Below, one piece after another: positions 1 through 6,947 of a stretch of DNA of 17,336 nt. How positions within the stretch are numbered: the stretch's first letter is position 1; each line of letters opens with the position of its first letter. Made by a program: the position numbers and the translations under genes. Origin of the DNA: JAXGPP01 sp964436865 (GTDB lineage Bacteria > Planctomycetota > Planctomycetia > Pirellulales > Thermoguttaceae); assembly GCA_964436865.1 (NCBI GenBank), contig CAYTFK010000133.1, positions 1 to 17,336 on the forward strand. The letters run 5' to 3'. The notes under the pieces were generated by a model that saw nothing but the letters and a program-made list of their open reading frames with translations, ran no database searches and was not told the DNA's origin.

Positions 1-1139
1 TGTCGCCGCGAAATCCGGAGCAATTCAGACTCTACGAAGAGGCGATCGACAGGAATATCGCCGCTTATCAGGCGACTCGCCAGCGGCAGCGCGACTTCGG
101 CCTGATGAACTATGGCGACTGGTACGGCGAACGAGGGTCGAACTGGGGCAATGTCGAGTACGACACGCCGCATGCCTTGTTTCTCGAGTACATCCGTTCG
201 GGCAATCCGGATGCCTTCCTGCTCGGCTGCGCCGCCGAGTTACACCACCGCGATATCGATACCGTGCATTGGGACGGCAAACCGAGCGCGATCGGCGCTG
301 TTTACATCCATCAGATGGGACATGTCGGCGGGTACTACGACCAGAGCGTGCCGGGTACGCTCGGCTTCCCCGAGAGCGGCCATACGGTGAGCCACGCCTG
401 GAGCGAGGGACACTTCGCCCACTACTTCCTCACAGGCGACCGCCGCTCGTACGAGACCGGCTCGGCGGTGGCCGATTACTTCACACGGCAAGAGCTGGGA
501 AGGCCGTACGATTTCAGCAACTGCCGCGAGCCCGGTTGGCACCTGATCATGCTTTCGGCAGCCTACGCAGCCACGGGTGATCCCTATTATCTGAGCGCGG
601 CCCGGATCGTCACCGAACGAGTGCTCGAAACGCAGGATGTCGAGCCCCGGCCGTTGCCGGAGTATCAGGCGGCGGGCCGCCAGCCCTTCCAGCAGGGCGG
701 CTGGTCGCGGATGCTCGTACCGGGCCACTGCGAGTGCGAACCGCGGCATCGCGGCAACGCCGGCTTCATGGTGGCCGTGCTCCTGTCGGGCCTCAAGTAC
801 TATCACGATGTGACCGGCGATCCGCGGGTGAAGGAGTCCATCATCCGCGGCGCTTACTACCTGCTCGACGAAACCTACTCGGATGAAGTGAAGGGCTTCC
901 GTTACACATCCTGCCCGAACACGAAGTACTCGCCGGGCGCATCGCCGCTGATGGTCGAAGGCATTGCCCGGGCGTACCTCTGGACAGGCGATGAACGCTT
1001 TCGCCGCGTGCTCACCGAGTCGCTACCGTTGGGCGGTCGCGGCAGCGGATATGGCAAGGGGTTCTCGATGTACTACCGAATGGCCCCGCGCGTGCTGGCC
1101 GACCTGGAGGCCGCGGGAATCACGCTCAATGAGCGGTGA
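1..1139 (+). CDS. PcRGLX/YetA-like protein (exo-rhamnogalacturonan lyase family-like), 5' end outside window
   Basis: The frame is open from base 3 to the TGA at 1137-1139 (378 residues visible), so the gene starts upstream of the window. The visible part resembles the C-terminal alpha/alpha-toroid domain of PcRGLX/YetA-like proteins. It has the run GDWYGERGSNWGNVEYDT near its start, followed by repeated short helices separated by acidic, histidine- and aromatic-rich loops (HHRDIDT, HQMGHVGGYYD, HAWSEGHFAHYFLTGDRRSYE, YYHDVTGDPR). Known members are large extracellular enzymes of several hundred residues; one fungal member is an exo-acting rhamnogalacturonan lyase. A pectin-like substrate is inferred and the catalytic residues cannot be assigned. 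The next gene begins 128 bases downstream behind its own promoter-like site. An unrelated alpha/alpha-barrel glycosidase would be the main alternative. Confidence 0.62.
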   Translation, partial: SPRNPEQFRLYEEAIDRNIAAYQATRQRQRDFGLMNYGDWYGERGSNWGNVEYDTPHALFLEYIRSGNPDAFLLGCAAELHHRDIDTVHWDGKPSAIGAVYIHQMGHVGGYYDQSVPGTLGFPESGHTVSHAWSEGHFAHYFLTGDRRSYETGSAVADYFTRQELGRPYDFSNCREPGWHLIMLSAAYAATGDPYYLSAARIVTERVLETQDVEPRPLPEYQAAGRQPFQQGGWSRMLVPGHCECEPRHRGNAGFMVAVLLSGLKYYHDVTGDPRVKESIIRGAYYLLDETYSDEVKGFRYTSCPNTKYSPGASPLMVEGIARAYLWTGDERFRRVLTESLPLGGRGSGYGKGFSMYYRMAPRVLADLEAAGITLNER

Positions 1140-1169
1140 AGCGAGTTGATGGGCGCCGCGGCCTGTTTC

Positions 1170-1198
1170 TTTTGCGGTTCGCGGCATCGGACTATAAT
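1170..1198 (+). promoter_or_regulatory. Sigma70-like promoter for the 1268 gene
   Basis: A perfect TATAAT lies at 1193-1198. A weak -35-like TTTTGC lies at 1170-1175 with a 17-base spacer. The start codon at 1268 is about 65 bases downstream of the expected start site. It sits between two same-strand genes, which supports separate transcription. Confidence 0.5.
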
Positions 1199-1267
1199 GG
1201 GCCGCGAGCTGGATTCTCGCCCCCCGCCGGACACATCCTGCCAATCGCCATCCACCGGGATCACGCC

Positions 1268-3709
1268 ATGCCCACCGATCAACACGGCTCCCCCTGGCCA
1301 CTGGTCGCTTGCTTGTTGCTCGCTCTTGTCGCCCCCTCGGGCGCCTACGCCGCAGACGGCTATCGTCCGGGGCCGGTTCTGGAGCGGTTTCTCCAGGGCC
1401 CCATGTCGGGTGTCGAAGAAATGGTGTTCGCAGTGCGCGTGCCGGGACGGGACCACTGGTATGTGACTTTCGGCAACTACGCCTGCGACTCGGCCGAACC
1501 GCTCGATCGCGCGTTCAAGCAGGCTGATGGCGTGTTGTGGGGCTATGGCGAAGGCGCCCGCCTGTGTCGATTCAACTTCCGTACCGGCGAGTTGAAGGTG
1601 CTGCTCGACGACCCGACCGGCGGCGTCCGCGATCCTCAGCTCCACTACGACGGCCAGAAGATTCTCTTCTCGTATCGAAAGGGGGGAGAGCATGTCTTTC
1701 ACCTCTACGAGATCAATGTCGACGGCAGCGGCCTCAAGCAATTGACCGACGGACCGGACGACGACATCGAGCCAACCTATTGCCCCGATGGCAGCATCAT
1801 CTTCTGCTCGTCGCGGTGCCGGCGGTTCGTCAATTGCTGGTATACCCGGGTTGCCACCCTCTACCGCTGCGACGGCGATGGGCAGAACGTGCGCATGATT
1901 TCGAGCAACAACGACCACGACAACACTCCTTGGATGTTGCCCGACGGCCGCGTCCTCTACATGCGCTGGGAGTATGTCGACCGCAGCCAGCTTGACTACC
2001 ATCACCTGTGGACGGCCAATCCCGATGGCACCGGGCAGATGACCTACTTCGGCAATCTCAATCCGGGTACGGTGATGCTCGACGCCAAGCCCATCCCCGG
2101 CACCAAGAAGGTCGTCGCCTCGTTTTCACCGGGGCACGGCCGGCCCGAGCACTACGGGCACGTGACGGTGGTCGATCCCAGTCTTGGGCCGGACGCCGCC
2201 GGCATGGCCCGCCGCATCAGCAAGGATGCGAACTGGAAAGACCCTTACGCCCTCAGCGAGGACTGTTTCCTTGTGGCCCGTCGCGAGGGAATCTTCGTGA
2301 TGGACGGCCAGGGGCAGTCGGAGTTGGTCTATCAGCTTTCGGCCGACGAGCGCAAGCGGCTGGAGTGCCACGAACCTCGACCGCTGATGGTTCGCCAGCG
2401 CGAAAAAGTGATCCCCGACCGGACCGACCCTCAGAAGGCGACCGCGCGCCTGGTGCTCGAAGACGTGTACGCCGGCCGCCAGATGGCGAGCGTCGAGCGG
2501 GGAACGATCAAGAAGCTGCTGGTGCTCAAGCAGTTGCCCAAGCCGGTCAACTTTTCCGGCGGCATGCAACCCCTGACCATCGGCGGCTCATTCACGCTGG
2601 CCGAGATCCTCGGTACGGTGCCCGTCGAGGAAGACGGCTCCGCCTACATGGAAGTGCCCGCGCTGCAGTCGCTGTTCTTCGTGGCTCTCGATGGCCACGA
2701 GCGCGCGGTAAAGCGGATGCACAGCTTCTGCACGCTCCAGCCGGGCGAGACGCTGAGTTGCGTCGGTTGCCACGAGAACCGCCACGAAACGCCCCGCCCA
2801 ATCCGCGCGGAGCCCATGGCGCTCAGGCGGTCGGTGAGCCCGGTGGAACCGATCCCCGGCGTGCCCGCCGTCTTCGATTTTCCCCGCGACATCCAGCCGA
2901 TCCTCGATCGGCACTGCGTCTCGTGCCATAATTCCGACGATTTCGCCGGAAAGCTCGATTTTTCCGGCGATAAGACCTCGATGTACAGCATCGCCTACCA
3001 TGCGATGCAGACCCGGGGGCTGGTCTCCGATGGCCGCAACCTGCCGCTGAGCAATCACGCTCCCTACGCCCGCTTCAGCGCCGCCAGCCGGATTCTCGAT
3101 TTCCTCGATGGCACCCATTACGACGCCCGGCCCAGCCAGCATGAACGCGATATGGTCCGGCTGTGGATCGACAGTAGCGCCACGTATCCGGGCACTTATG
3201 CCTCGCTGGGCTGCGGCCACTATCCGGTCGCCTGGCCCCGCGGCAAGATGATGCTCCGCTGCGGCGGCTGCCACCGCGGCGAGGCCAAGGACAACAAGGG
3301 CAAACCCTACACAGACCTGTTCTTCACCCGTGGTTCCGGTGGGCGCCCTGGGCCGCTGGAGAACATTTCGCGGCCCGAAAGATCGTTCCTCGTCCGCGCT
3401 CCGCTGGCCAAGGAGGCGGGCGGGCTGGCGCTGTGCAAGGAAGTTGTGTTCAAGGACACGAGCGATCCGCTGTATCAGGAGATGCTCGCCGCACTTCAGG
3501 ACGCCCATGAACGCCTTTCGGCCGGCAAGCGGTTCGACATGCCCGGCTTCCGTCCCAACGAACACTACATCCGCGAGATGCAGCGTTTCGGCTTTCTGCC
3601 CAAACAGCTCGGGCCCGCCGATCCGATCGACCCCTATGCCGTGGACCGCGCCTACTGGGATTCCTTTGCGCATACCCCGGAGGATGCAGTCGCCAGCGCG
3701 GCAGAGTAG
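1268..3709 (+). CDS. HzsA-related secreted multihaem protein (hydrazine synthase alpha-like fold), 813 aa
   Basis: This is a secreted haem protein of the family named after the hydrazine synthase alpha subunit, which is common in Planctomycetota without anammox. ATG 1268 is chosen because it opens a signal peptide (hydrophobic core VACLLLALVAP, cleavage near AYA-AD at 28-29) and lies after the TATAAT. The longer open frame reads through the promoter. No clear Shine-Dalgarno is seen. Residues about 90-400 hold TolB/WD40-like propeller strands (INVDGSGLKQLTDG, YCPDGSIIFCSS, MLPDGRVLYMRWEYVD). Three CxxCH haem motifs follow: CVGCH 498-502, CVSCH 550-554 and CGGCH 665-669. Residue 506, four after the first haem histidine, is His. 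The length is near that of HzsA, but partner subunits are absent, so hydrazine synthesis should not be assumed; substrate is unknown. It ends 3 bases from the convergent DUF4186 gene. Confidence 0.85.
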   Translation: MPTDQHGSPWPLVACLLLALVAPSGAYAADGYRPGPVLERFLQGPMSGVEEMVFAVRVPGRDHWYVTFGNYACDSAEPLDRAFKQADGVLWGYGEGARLCRFNFRTGELKVLLDDPTGGVRDPQLHYDGQKILFSYRKGGEHVFHLYEINVDGSGLKQLTDGPDDDIEPTYCPDGSIIFCSSRCRRFVNCWYTRVATLYRCDGDGQNVRMISSNNDHDNTPWMLPDGRVLYMRWEYVDRSQLDYHHLWTANPDGTGQMTYFGNLNPGTVMLDAKPIPGTKKVVASFSPGHGRPEHYGHVTVVDPSLGPDAAGMARRISKDANWKDPYALSEDCFLVARREGIFVMDGQGQSELVYQLSADERKRLECHEPRPLMVRQREKVIPDRTDPQKATARLVLEDVYAGRQMASVERGTIKKLLVLKQLPKPVNFSGGMQPLTIGGSFTLAEILGTVPVEEDGSAYMEVPALQSLFFVALDGHERAVKRMHSFCTLQPGETLSCVGCHENRHETPRPIRAEPMALRRSVSPVEPIPGVPAVFDFPRDIQPILDRHCVSCHNSDDFAGKLDFSGDKTSMYSIAYHAMQTRGLVSDGRNLPLSNHAPYARFSAASRILDFLDGTHYDARPSQHERDMVRLWIDSSATYPGTYASLGCGHYPVAWPRGKMMLRCGGCHRGEAKDNKGKPYTDLFFTRGSGGRPGPLENISRPERSFLVRAPLAKEAGGLALCKEVVFKDTSDPLYQEMLAALQDAHERLSAGKRFDMPGFRPNEHYIREMQRFGFLPKQLGPADPIDPYAVDRAYWDSFAHTPEDAVASAAE

Positions 3710-3712
3710 GGC

Positions 3713-4105
3713 TCACGACTCATCCGCGGGGAACAAGGGCAGCGGCCGCTCCGCTCCACCTTGGCCGCGGAGCCATCGCTCGAGGACCCGGACGATGTAG
3801 TCGACTTCCTGCGACTCCAGCACGCGACCTGCGGGTATGCAATGCCATTTGGCCAGACAACCGCGGCAGCAGGTGGCTGTTGCATGCTGCGCAACGAAGA
3901 TCGGGTGCCCGCGCATCGGCGTCTGCCGCCCGTCATTCTCAGGTGCAATTGGGACAAGCCGGTCGAAAACGAAGCGGCGACCGTGCTCCAACACGGCCGC
4001 CAGCCCTTTTTCCGCCAGATACGTCCGGTCTTTCGCCCCCAGCCGTTGCCGGCGGCGGAAGTCGCTCCGCGCCAACGCAGTAAACAGGTCGTCCAAGTCT
4101 CGCAA
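3713..4105 (-). CDS. DUF4186 family protein, TTG start
   Basis: A protein of 130 residues with the hallmark DUF4186 core: KDRTYL near residue 25, NDGRQTPMRGHPIF at 57-70, then QHATATCCRGCLAKWH at 73-88 and VDYIVRVLERW at 101-111. The Cys79/Cys80/Cys83 and His88 cluster suggests metal binding, but no function is known to me for the family. The start is inferred to be TTG at 4105: it begins exactly where the family similarity begins, and GAGG sits 6 bases upstream (plus-strand 4112-4115). That site overlaps the stop codon of the upstream cytochrome gene, so translation is probably coupled. An ATG at 4198 would give 31 extra residues lying wholly in another frame of the cytochrome gene, which I reject. 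The C-terminal 17 residues are proline-rich and unlike the core. Confidence 0.85.
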   Translation of the reverse strand: MRDLDDLFTALARSDFRRRQRLGAKDRTYLAEKGLAAVLEHGRRFVFDRLVPIAPENDGRQTPMRGHPIFVAQHATATCCRGCLAKWHCIPAGRVLESQEVDYIVRVLERWLRGQGGAERPLPLFPADES

Positions 4106-4113
4106 TCGCGGCC

Positions 4114-4653
4114 TCAGTCGATAAGCAGCTTGTAGGTGATTGCGCCAATCGGCTTCCCTTTCTCCACGTCGGCATAGTGCGCGTGGCACATGATGCATTT
4201 CTGCATTACGACGGGCACGGGCGTCACCGCTCGGAGGTATGACTTGCCTTCGGCCGATTCGATCTTCTCGACGTAGTCCTTACCGGATTTCAGCTCCTCG
4301 ATGGCCCGCTTTTCGAAATCGTCGCGGGCGACGTTCGCCGGCTCATACGGTTCGCCCGTGGCGTCGATCAGCCGGACCTCGTGCCAGCCCTTCTTGGTGA
4401 TCTCACCGAACAAGTGCACGGCGGCGCTGCCGGCCGGAAAATCATCTTCGTCATGCACGTACTTGTCGGTTATCAGCACGATGACGCTCTTGTATACATC
4501 GTCGAGCATGCGGACAGACTTCCGTGTCCGCTCCAGCGCGGCCGCCGACGGCTCTGCCGGTGCAGAAGTCCCAGCGCCTTCTTCGGCAGCGCGGGCCAGC
4601 AAGCCCGTGCCAATTGCCAGGATCACGGCCAGGACAGTCAATCGGCGTTTCAT
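4114..4653 (-). CDS. Secreted monohaem c-type cytochrome with Tll0287-like (DUF3365) domain
   Basis: A protein of 179 residues. ATG 4653 opens a signal peptide (MKRRLTVLAVILAIGTGLLA, cleavage near residue 22) and has AAGGTG 7 bases upstream (plus-strand 4661-4666). A longer open frame to 4932 exists but runs back through the Rrf2 gene and lacks a secretion signal at its start. A single haem motif CIMCH is at 153-157, near the C-terminus. It is followed by KGKPIGAITYKL, the usual ending of Tll0287-like domains, in which the haem lies beside a PAS-like sensor fold. The protein is therefore a periplasmic redox or ligand sensor or an electron carrier; no kinase or other output domain is attached. 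The divergent Rrf2 gene and the downstream, coupled DUF4186 gene make a three-gene unit. Confidence 0.83.
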   Translation of the reverse strand: MKRRLTVLAVILAIGTGLLARAAEEGAGTSAPAEPSAAALERTRKSVRMLDDVYKSVIVLITDKYVHDEDDFPAGSAAVHLFGEITKKGWHEVRLIDATGEPYEPANVARDDFEKRAIEELKSGKDYVEKIESAEGKSYLRAVTPVPVVMQKCIMCHAHYADVEKGKPIGAITYKLLID

Positions 4654-4693
4654 CTTCGGGCACCTTTCTTGGGTGGGTTCGTCGCAGGCGGGA

Positions 4694-4725
4694 GGCGGCG
4701 ACGCAGGCCACTGGCCAGCGCCGCC
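4694..4725 (-). other. Nested GC-rich hairpin in the leader of the cytochrome gene
   Basis: GGCGGCG (4694-4700) pairs with CGCCGCC (4719-4725). Inside it GGCCA (4706-4710) pairs with TGGCC (4712-4716). The element lies about 40-70 bases upstream of the ATG at 4653. No T-run follows it on the minus strand, so it is not an obvious intrinsic terminator. Its function is unknown and it could be chance pairing in GC-rich DNA. Confidence 0.35.
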
Positions 4726-4773
4726 GCCACGAGAGGCAGCCGGCGTGCGGGTGTTCTCGATTCGCGGCAATTC

Positions 4774-4788
4774 TATAATGGATGTCAA
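4774..4788. promoter_or_regulatory. Divergent promoter region between the cytochrome operon and the Rrf2 gene
   Basis: On the plus strand TATAAT (4774-4779) is a consensus -10 about 50 bases before the Rrf2 GTG; no good -35 precedes it. On the minus strand TTGACA (plus-strand 4783-4788) is a consensus -35 pointing at the cytochrome gene, with only a poor -10 (GCGAAT) 17 bases on. The two hexamers are 3 bases apart, so a regulator bound here would touch both. Rrf2 proteins commonly control their own and neighbouring genes; binding here is inferred. Confidence 0.45.
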
Positions 4789-4831
4789 GGTCCGAATTTG
4801 ATCGCCCACTTGAAACCAGCCGGAGCGGGTC

Positions 4832-5329
4832 GTGTTTTCCCAGACCGTCGAATACGCTCTCCGGGCGATCGTGCACCTGGCAAGCCGGTCCCCTGCGCCG
4901 CAGACGAGCCGACAGATTGCCGAGGCGACCAAGGTGCCGGCAGCCTATCTCTCGAAAGTGCTTCAATCGCTTCGCCGCCGCGGTCTGGTGCGCTCGCAGC
5001 GAGGCGTCGGCGGGGGGATTGAACTTGCCCGCGATCCGCATAGCCTGACGATCCTGGAGGTGGTCAACGCGGTCGAGCCGCTCGGGCGGATCGCCGAATG
5101 CCCGCTCGGGCTGCCGTCGCACGGCGCGCGGCTCTGCCCGCTTCACCGGCGGATGGACGAGGCCCTGGCGATGGTCGAGCAGGCTTTTCGGCACACCACG
5201 CTCGCCGAGGTGCTCGCCGAGCCCGGTGAGAGCGTGCCGTTGTGCGACTTCCCACCACACGGTCCGCCGCCCGCATCGATCGGCGGCCGGAAAGCCAGTG
5301 GATCGCGACCAAAACGCCGCGAGACGTAG
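4832..5329 (+). CDS. Rrf2 family transcriptional regulator
   Basis: A protein of 165 residues starting at GTG 4832, with GGAG 6 bases upstream (4822-4825). The family N-terminus follows at once (FSQTVEYALRAIVHLA). The winged helix-turn-helix occupies roughly residues 25-68 (TSRQIAEATKVPAAYLSKVL, then RRRGLVRSQRGVGGGIELA). The family includes Fe-S sensors such as IscR and NsrR. Cysteines here are Cys90 (in IAECPLG), Cys102 (in LCPLHRRMDEA) and Cys138. The Cys90-Cys102 gap with His97 between them is not the usual three-cysteine spacing, so cluster binding is possible but unproved. The C-terminal 30 residues are Pro/Arg-rich. Transcribed away from the Tll0287-like cytochrome operon, which it probably regulates; the sulfatase 106 bases downstream has its own promoter-like site. 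Confidence 0.9.
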   Translation: MFSQTVEYALRAIVHLASRSPAPQTSRQIAEATKVPAAYLSKVLQSLRRRGLVRSQRGVGGGIELARDPHSLTILEVVNAVEPLGRIAECPLGLPSHGARLCPLHRRMDEALAMVEQAFRHTTLAEVLAEPGESVPLCDFPPHGPPPASIGGRKASGSRPKRRET

Positions 5330-5361
5330 TGGGCGGACCTGTCGGCTGGCCGTCCAAAACG

Positions 5362-5390
5362 TTGCCCTGGCGCGCTGCGTGGGTTATGCT
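5362..5390 (+). promoter_or_regulatory. Sigma70-like promoter for the sulfatase
   Basis: TTGCCC (5362-5367), a 17-base spacer and TATGCT (5385-5390) lie in the 106-base gap before the sulfatase start. The start codon is about 40 bases past the expected start site. Confidence 0.45.
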
Positions 5391-5435
5391 CGCTTGCGTG
5401 CGTCTTCTTTGTGGGCGGAACCTGGAGGCCATGCC

Positions 5436-6875
5436 ATGTGCATTCTCACGTTTCGGCCGCCGGCACTGGCTGCGCTGGCCTGCGGCCTGGTTCTTATCGC
5501 CGTGTCGGCTTCGTCCCTCGCTGCCGACCGTCCGCCCAATTTCATCGTCATCCTGGCCGATGACCTGGGGGCCAAGGAGTTGAGCTGCTACGGACACCCC
5601 GCGCACCGCACGCCGAACCTCGACCGGCTCGCCCAAACCGGAGTGCGTTTCGAGACGTGTTACTCCACTCCGATCTGCCACCCGACGCGGTTTGAGATCA
5701 TGACCGGCCAGTACGGCCATCACAATGGCATCTACCACTTCTCCGGTTCGCCGGGCGGCCCGAAACCCGACGATCCCCAGGAGCAGATTGTCAATCACTT
5801 CACATTCGCCCAGATGCTCAAGAACCGCGGCTATGCGACGGCCCTGTCGGGCAAGTGGCAGTTGACCGGCCGCGTGCCCAGCCTGATTCGCGAGTGCGGT
5901 TTCGACGAGTACCTGATGTGGGCGTACAAGCACAATCTCCCCGAAGGCGTCGAGCACGACGGCGGCTGGGAGTCGCCCGGCAAGACGTCGCGATACTGGC
6001 ATCCTTCACTGCTCAAGAACGGGCAGTACGTCGATACCGGTCCGAATGACTACGGCCCGGACCTTTTCACCGACTACGTGATCGACTTCATGCGGCGGCA
6101 GAACGACAAGCCTTTCTTCATCTATTACTCGATGGTCCAGACACACGGACCGCACTACAAGACGCCTGCCGACAATCCGTCGGAAGATGAGAAGTTCGTA
6201 AACCGCAAGGAGAATTTCCAGAACAACCTGGAGTATCTCGACAAGCTGGTCGGACGAATCACCGCCGCACTCGATGAACTGGGGCTCCGCCAGAACACCG
6301 TGCTCTTCTTCACCGGCGACAACGGCACCGGCGGCGACGGCAAAGGGCAGACCACCGAGCTTGGCGCCCGCGTGCCGATGATCGTCAACTGTCCGGGCAT
6401 GATCGAGGCCCGCGAACCCTGCCGCGAACTCGTCGATCTCTCCGACATCTTCCCGACACTTGCCGACTTGGCCGGAGCCCCGTTGCCCGCCGACCGCCCG
6501 ATCGACGGCCGCAGCTTCGCACCCCTCTTGCTCGGCAAACCGTACGAACCGCGCCCGTGGATCTACAGTTACCTCGGTCCGCAACGCGTGGTCCGCACGC
6601 CGCGGTGGCTCCTGGAGGATAATTCGCCCGCCCACTTCGGCAGGCTCTACGACTGCGGTACGAGCCGCGACGGCAGCGGGTACCGCGACGTGACCGACTC
6701 CACCGACCCGGAAGTGGTTGCCGCCAGAAAGGAACTCGAGGCCATCCTGGCCGACAAGCCCGTGCCCGAGGCGGAGCCAAAACAGCCCAAGGTCAAACGT
6801 GCCAACCGCCGCGCCGCAGCCAAAGCGCAGGGCGGCAATCGCCCGCGAACGCAAAGTGGACTCCGCGACAATTGA
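5436..6875 (+). CDS. Secreted type I (formylglycine) sulfatase
   Basis: A protein of 479 residues of the alkaline-phosphatase superfamily that should hydrolyse a sulfate ester, likely on a polysaccharide. ATG 5436 has GGAGG 7 bases upstream (5424-5428) and opens a signal peptide (LAALACGLVLIAVSASSLAA, residues 11-30). The N-terminal metal-binding pair is Asp42-Asp43 in ILADDLG. The activation motif is Cys81-His-Pro-Thr-Arg with TG six residues later (CHPTRFEIMTG), matching the C-x-P-S/T-R signature that anaerobic or FGE-type maturases convert to formylglycine. The second metal site is Asp295-Asn296 in FFTGDNG. The last 40 residues are Lys/Arg-rich and look disordered. Length is normal. The maturase is not in the window. 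Family is certain; the substrate is not readable, though neighbouring glycan enzymes suggest a sulfated glycan. Confidence 0.93.
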   Translation: MCILTFRPPALAALACGLVLIAVSASSLAADRPPNFIVILADDLGAKELSCYGHPAHRTPNLDRLAQTGVRFETCYSTPICHPTRFEIMTGQYGHHNGIYHFSGSPGGPKPDDPQEQIVNHFTFAQMLKNRGYATALSGKWQLTGRVPSLIRECGFDEYLMWAYKHNLPEGVEHDGGWESPGKTSRYWHPSLLKNGQYVDTGPNDYGPDLFTDYVIDFMRRQNDKPFFIYYSMVQTHGPHYKTPADNPSEDEKFVNRKENFQNNLEYLDKLVGRITAALDELGLRQNTVLFFTGDNGTGGDGKGQTTELGARVPMIVNCPGMIEAREPCRELVDLSDIFPTLADLAGAPLPADRPIDGRSFAPLLLGKPYEPRPWIYSYLGPQRVVRTPRWLLEDNSPAHFGRLYDCGTSRDGSGYRDVTDSTDPEVVAARKELEAILADKPVPEAEPKQPKVKRANRRAAAKAQGGNRPRTQSGLRDN

Positions 6876-6882
6876 CGTTGCG

Positions 6883-6911
6883 TTGACCGCCATTGCTCGC
6901 TCTTATAGCAT
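6883..6911 (+). promoter_or_regulatory. Possible promoter for the 6948 gene
   Basis: TTGACC (6883-6888) is followed by TAGCAT (6906-6911) at 17 bases. An alternative -10, TATAGC at 6904-6909, would give a 15-base spacer. It sits in the 72-base gap after the sulfatase. Cotranscription with the sulfatase is also possible. Confidence 0.35.
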
Positions 6912-6947
6912 CGCCAGCCTGACCATCAAGGACAGAAGGACCGCCCG

